Below are positions 6,675 to 8,623 of a stretch of DNA of 8,623 bases, one piece after another. Positions within the stretch are counted from its first letter, which is position 1. Each line of letters begins with the position of its first letter. A program made the translations under genes and the position numbers. The notes beneath the pieces are model-generated. The model had not been told where the DNA came from and ran no database searches. It saw nothing but the letters and a program-made list of their open reading frames with translations. The DNA comes from Bacteroidota bacterium (GTDB lineage Bacteria > Bacteroidota > Bacteroidia > Bacteroidales > CG2-30-32-10): positions 1 to 8,623 of the forward strand of contig JAAXXA010000089.1 in the NCBI GenBank assembly GCA_013334735.1. Direction: 5' to 3'.

Positions 6675-8540
6675 ATGAAAAACAAAATAATCAGAATTAC
6701 ATTATTTTTATCTCTTTGCTTTTACTTTGTGTTTAAAGCAAATGCCACTCATATTATTGGTGGTGAAATGAATTATACTTATGTGGGTGATAATAATTAT
6801 CTTATAAAATTAACAATTTACCGTGATTGTTTAACGGGGCAAGCTGCTTATGACAATCCTGCAAGTGTAGGAATTTTTAATGCGTCGGGCACTCTTGTTC
6901 AGTCTCTTGATATTCCATTTTCCGGCTCTAATGTGGTTGAAGCTGATATTAACTATCATTGCGGAATAACAATTCCTACAGATGTATGTGTTGAAAGATC
7001 CACTTATACTTTCCAGGTAAATCTTCCTCCTGCTACCGGTGGATATACCTTGGAATACCAAAGGTGTTGCAGAAATGCATCAATCGTAAATATTTTCGAT
7101 CCCGGTGAAACCGGAGATACTTTTATGGCAACAATTCCTGATGCTTCAACTTTCGGAAATAACAGCAACCCTGTTTTTACCAACTGGCCTCCTGTTTTTA
7201 TTTGTATGGGATTGCCAATTTCAATTAATCATTCTGCTTTAGATGCTGATGGAGACTCATTGGTATATAAATTATGCACACCCTATGAAGGCGCTGATTT
7301 TGTAAATCCAATGCCGGAACCGGAATTATATACTCCCGTCATTCCTTTAGCGTGGAATCCATCATATTCGGTTAACAATATGATTGGAGGAGCTTATCCT
7401 TTATCAATAAATCCACATACCGGTCTATTGACAGGAATTCCAGGAGGGCTCGGAAGATTTGTTGTTGGTGTTTGTGTTGAAGAATATAGGAATGGGATTT
7501 ACATGGGCGAAACAAAAAGAGATTTTCAATTTAATGTTGTAGATTGTCAGCTTTCTGTTGTTTCTGCTTTTGCAATACCGGCAGTTCTTTGTGATAAAAA
7601 TGTTACATTCACTAATTTAAGTTTGGGAGCATCTCATTATCACTGGGATTTTGGTATTGATTCCCTTTCTGATGATACTACAAATATCGAAAACCCAATT
7701 TATGATTATCCTGGACAGGGAAATTATACAGCTACTTTAATTGCTTATGATGTTGACTGTTCCGATACGTTAAAAATAGAAATAATTGTTCCTCCTGAAT
7801 TTACAGTAGATGCCGGATCAGATAAATTTTTATGTCCGTCGGATAGTGTTCAAATTGGAAACGCTGATAATTCAGGACTTTTTACATATTCATGGACTCC
7901 GGCAACAGGACTCGGCGATCCTGATATTTCAAACCCTAAAGCAAATCCATCCATTACAACATCTTATATTCTTAAAAAATCTTTTGCTACTTGCTTTTAT
8001 TTGGATACAGTTGTTGTAAATGTTGCAAATCTGAAAGCGGAATTTTCAAGTTCGTTCGAGCCAAAATGCGATGGAATTCATGCATCTTTTATAAATACCA
8101 GCCAATCCGAATCAAGTATAAAATGGATTCTTTCAAACGGATTTAATAGTGCTGATGCATCTTTTTCGTACATTTTTAATTTTGGAGATAATGTTGAAAT
8201 ATCTATGGTGGCATACAAATACAATTGTACCGATACTTTTAAAATAAGCGTGCCTACCTTTTCTGAACTTATTTCATTACCTCCGCCAAATGTATTTACT
8301 CCAAATAATGATAATGTTAACGAATGTTTTATGCTGAAAACCACACAAGGATATGAGGATTGTTATGAAATGGAAATTTTTAACAGATGGGGTAAAAAGA
8401 TTTTTGAAAAAGATGCAAATCATAAATGCTGGGATGGGAAAAACATAAAAAACGGAAAAAATTTAGATGACGGTGTTTATTACTATATAATAACAGTTGG
8501 AGAAAAAAGCTACAAAGGCGGCGTAACGCTTATCAGATAA
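6675..8540 (+). CDS. T9SS type B-sorted surface protein with PKD-like domains
   Basis: Predicted cell-surface or secreted protein exported by Sec and then by the type IX secretion system. The signal peptide (1-24) ends in ANA before THIIGGEMNYTY, an N-terminal region recurrent in Bacteroidota gliding-associated proteins; this domain (about 25-290) is cysteine-rich (Cys52, 96, 105, 131, 132, 177, 201, 267, 291), suggesting disulfides. A PKD domain follows (about 295-372; YHWDFG at 322-327), then a second Ig/PKD-like unit (about 376-450; SWTPATGLGDPDISNP), a weaker third (about 453-527), and the C-terminal gliding-motility/T9SS type B domain (about 535-621) with PNVFTPNNDNVNE, EIFNRWGKKIFE, CWDGK, DGVYYYIITV and a KGGVTLIR end. 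It appears complete. It is transcribed divergently from the propeller gene and shares its intergenic region. Its role, such as adhesion, gliding or matrix, cannot be assigned from sequence alone. Confidence 0.9.
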   Translation: MKNKIIRITLFLSLCFYFVFKANATHIIGGEMNYTYVGDNNYLIKLTIYRDCLTGQAAYDNPASVGIFNASGTLVQSLDIPFSGSNVVEADINYHCGITIPTDVCVERSTYTFQVNLPPATGGYTLEYQRCCRNASIVNIFDPGETGDTFMATIPDASTFGNNSNPVFTNWPPVFICMGLPISINHSALDADGDSLVYKLCTPYEGADFVNPMPEPELYTPVIPLAWNPSYSVNNMIGGAYPLSINPHTGLLTGIPGGLGRFVVGVCVEEYRNGIYMGETKRDFQFNVVDCQLSVVSAFAIPAVLCDKNVTFTNLSLGASHYHWDFGIDSLSDDTTNIENPIYDYPGQGNYTATLIAYDVDCSDTLKIEIIVPPEFTVDAGSDKFLCPSDSVQIGNADNSGLFTYSWTPATGLGDPDISNPKANPSITTSYILKKSFATCFYLDTVVVNVANLKAEFSSSFEPKCDGIHASFINTSQSESSIKWILSNGFNSADASFSYIFNFGDNVEISMVAYKYNCTDTFKISVPTFSELISLPPPNVFTPNNDNVNECFMLKTTQGYEDCYEMEIFNRWGKKIFEKDANHKCWDGKNIKNGKNLDDGVYYYIITVGEKSYKGGVTLIR

Positions 8541-8623
8541 GGTTTTAATAAAATCTTTATACTTGAAATAGCTTTATTTACACTCTCAATGTTCTCAAAT
8601 GCAAGAGTTAACTTATTATTTCG
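8541..8623. other. Short non-coding tail at window end
   Basis: These 83 AT-rich bases follow the stop of the surface-protein gene. Weak complementary pieces (AATAAA at 8547-8552, TTTATT at 8573-8578) could form a poor hairpin but do not support a terminator call. On the minus strand a frame is open from the window edge to a TAG at 8510-8512 (38 codons), which might be the end of a converging gene, but nothing in it is recognisable. Confidence 0.4.

Noticed and set aside
8510..8623. Minus-strand partial gene entering from the window edge
   Set aside because: Only 38 open codons, partly overlapping the T9SS domain coding region, with no recognisable motif.

Overview
The window looks like one end of a draft contig from an AT-rich member of the Bacteroidota. 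Three things point there: a secreted protein with a gliding-motility/type IX secretion (T9SS) type B C-terminal domain, a surface protein with the 'DVSS-NQG-I-IPR' N-terminus common in that phylum, and TAnnTTTG-type -7 boxes with no clear Shine-Dalgarno sites. The first 13 bases match the 3' end of the Illumina adapter, so genomic sequence starts at about base 14.

Layout: (1) 15-1679 (+), a 5'-truncated Uup-type ABC-F ATPase. Its stop codon lies inside a palindromic REP-like element (1670-1774). (2) 1844-3478 (+), a secreted metal-dependent alkaline phosphatase with a small extra C-terminal domain. (3) 3473-3508, a perfect 13-bp hairpin between convergent genes, probably a bidirectional terminator. 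(4) 3596-6355 (-), a 919-residue secreted, tail-fibre-like surface protein. Its centre is seven near-identical 39-42 residue units, the number expected for a seven-bladed beta-propeller. (5) 6356-6674, a 319-bp divergent intergenic region with a candidate promoter for each flanking gene and three direct repeats spaced 33 and 32 bp apart. (6) 6675-8540 (+), a 621-residue cell-surface protein with PKD-like domains and a T9SS type B sorting domain. (7) 8541-8623, a tail with no supported gene.

The genes do not form one operon. The ATPase is a cytosolic translation/ribosome-associated type of protein. The other three are exported: one phosphatase and two large surface proteins transcribed divergently from a shared control region. 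I do not see a complete new defence or mobile system. The parts most worth a second look are the highly regular propeller array, with an alternating two-blade pattern and raised GC, and the helically phased repeats next to the propeller gene's promoter.
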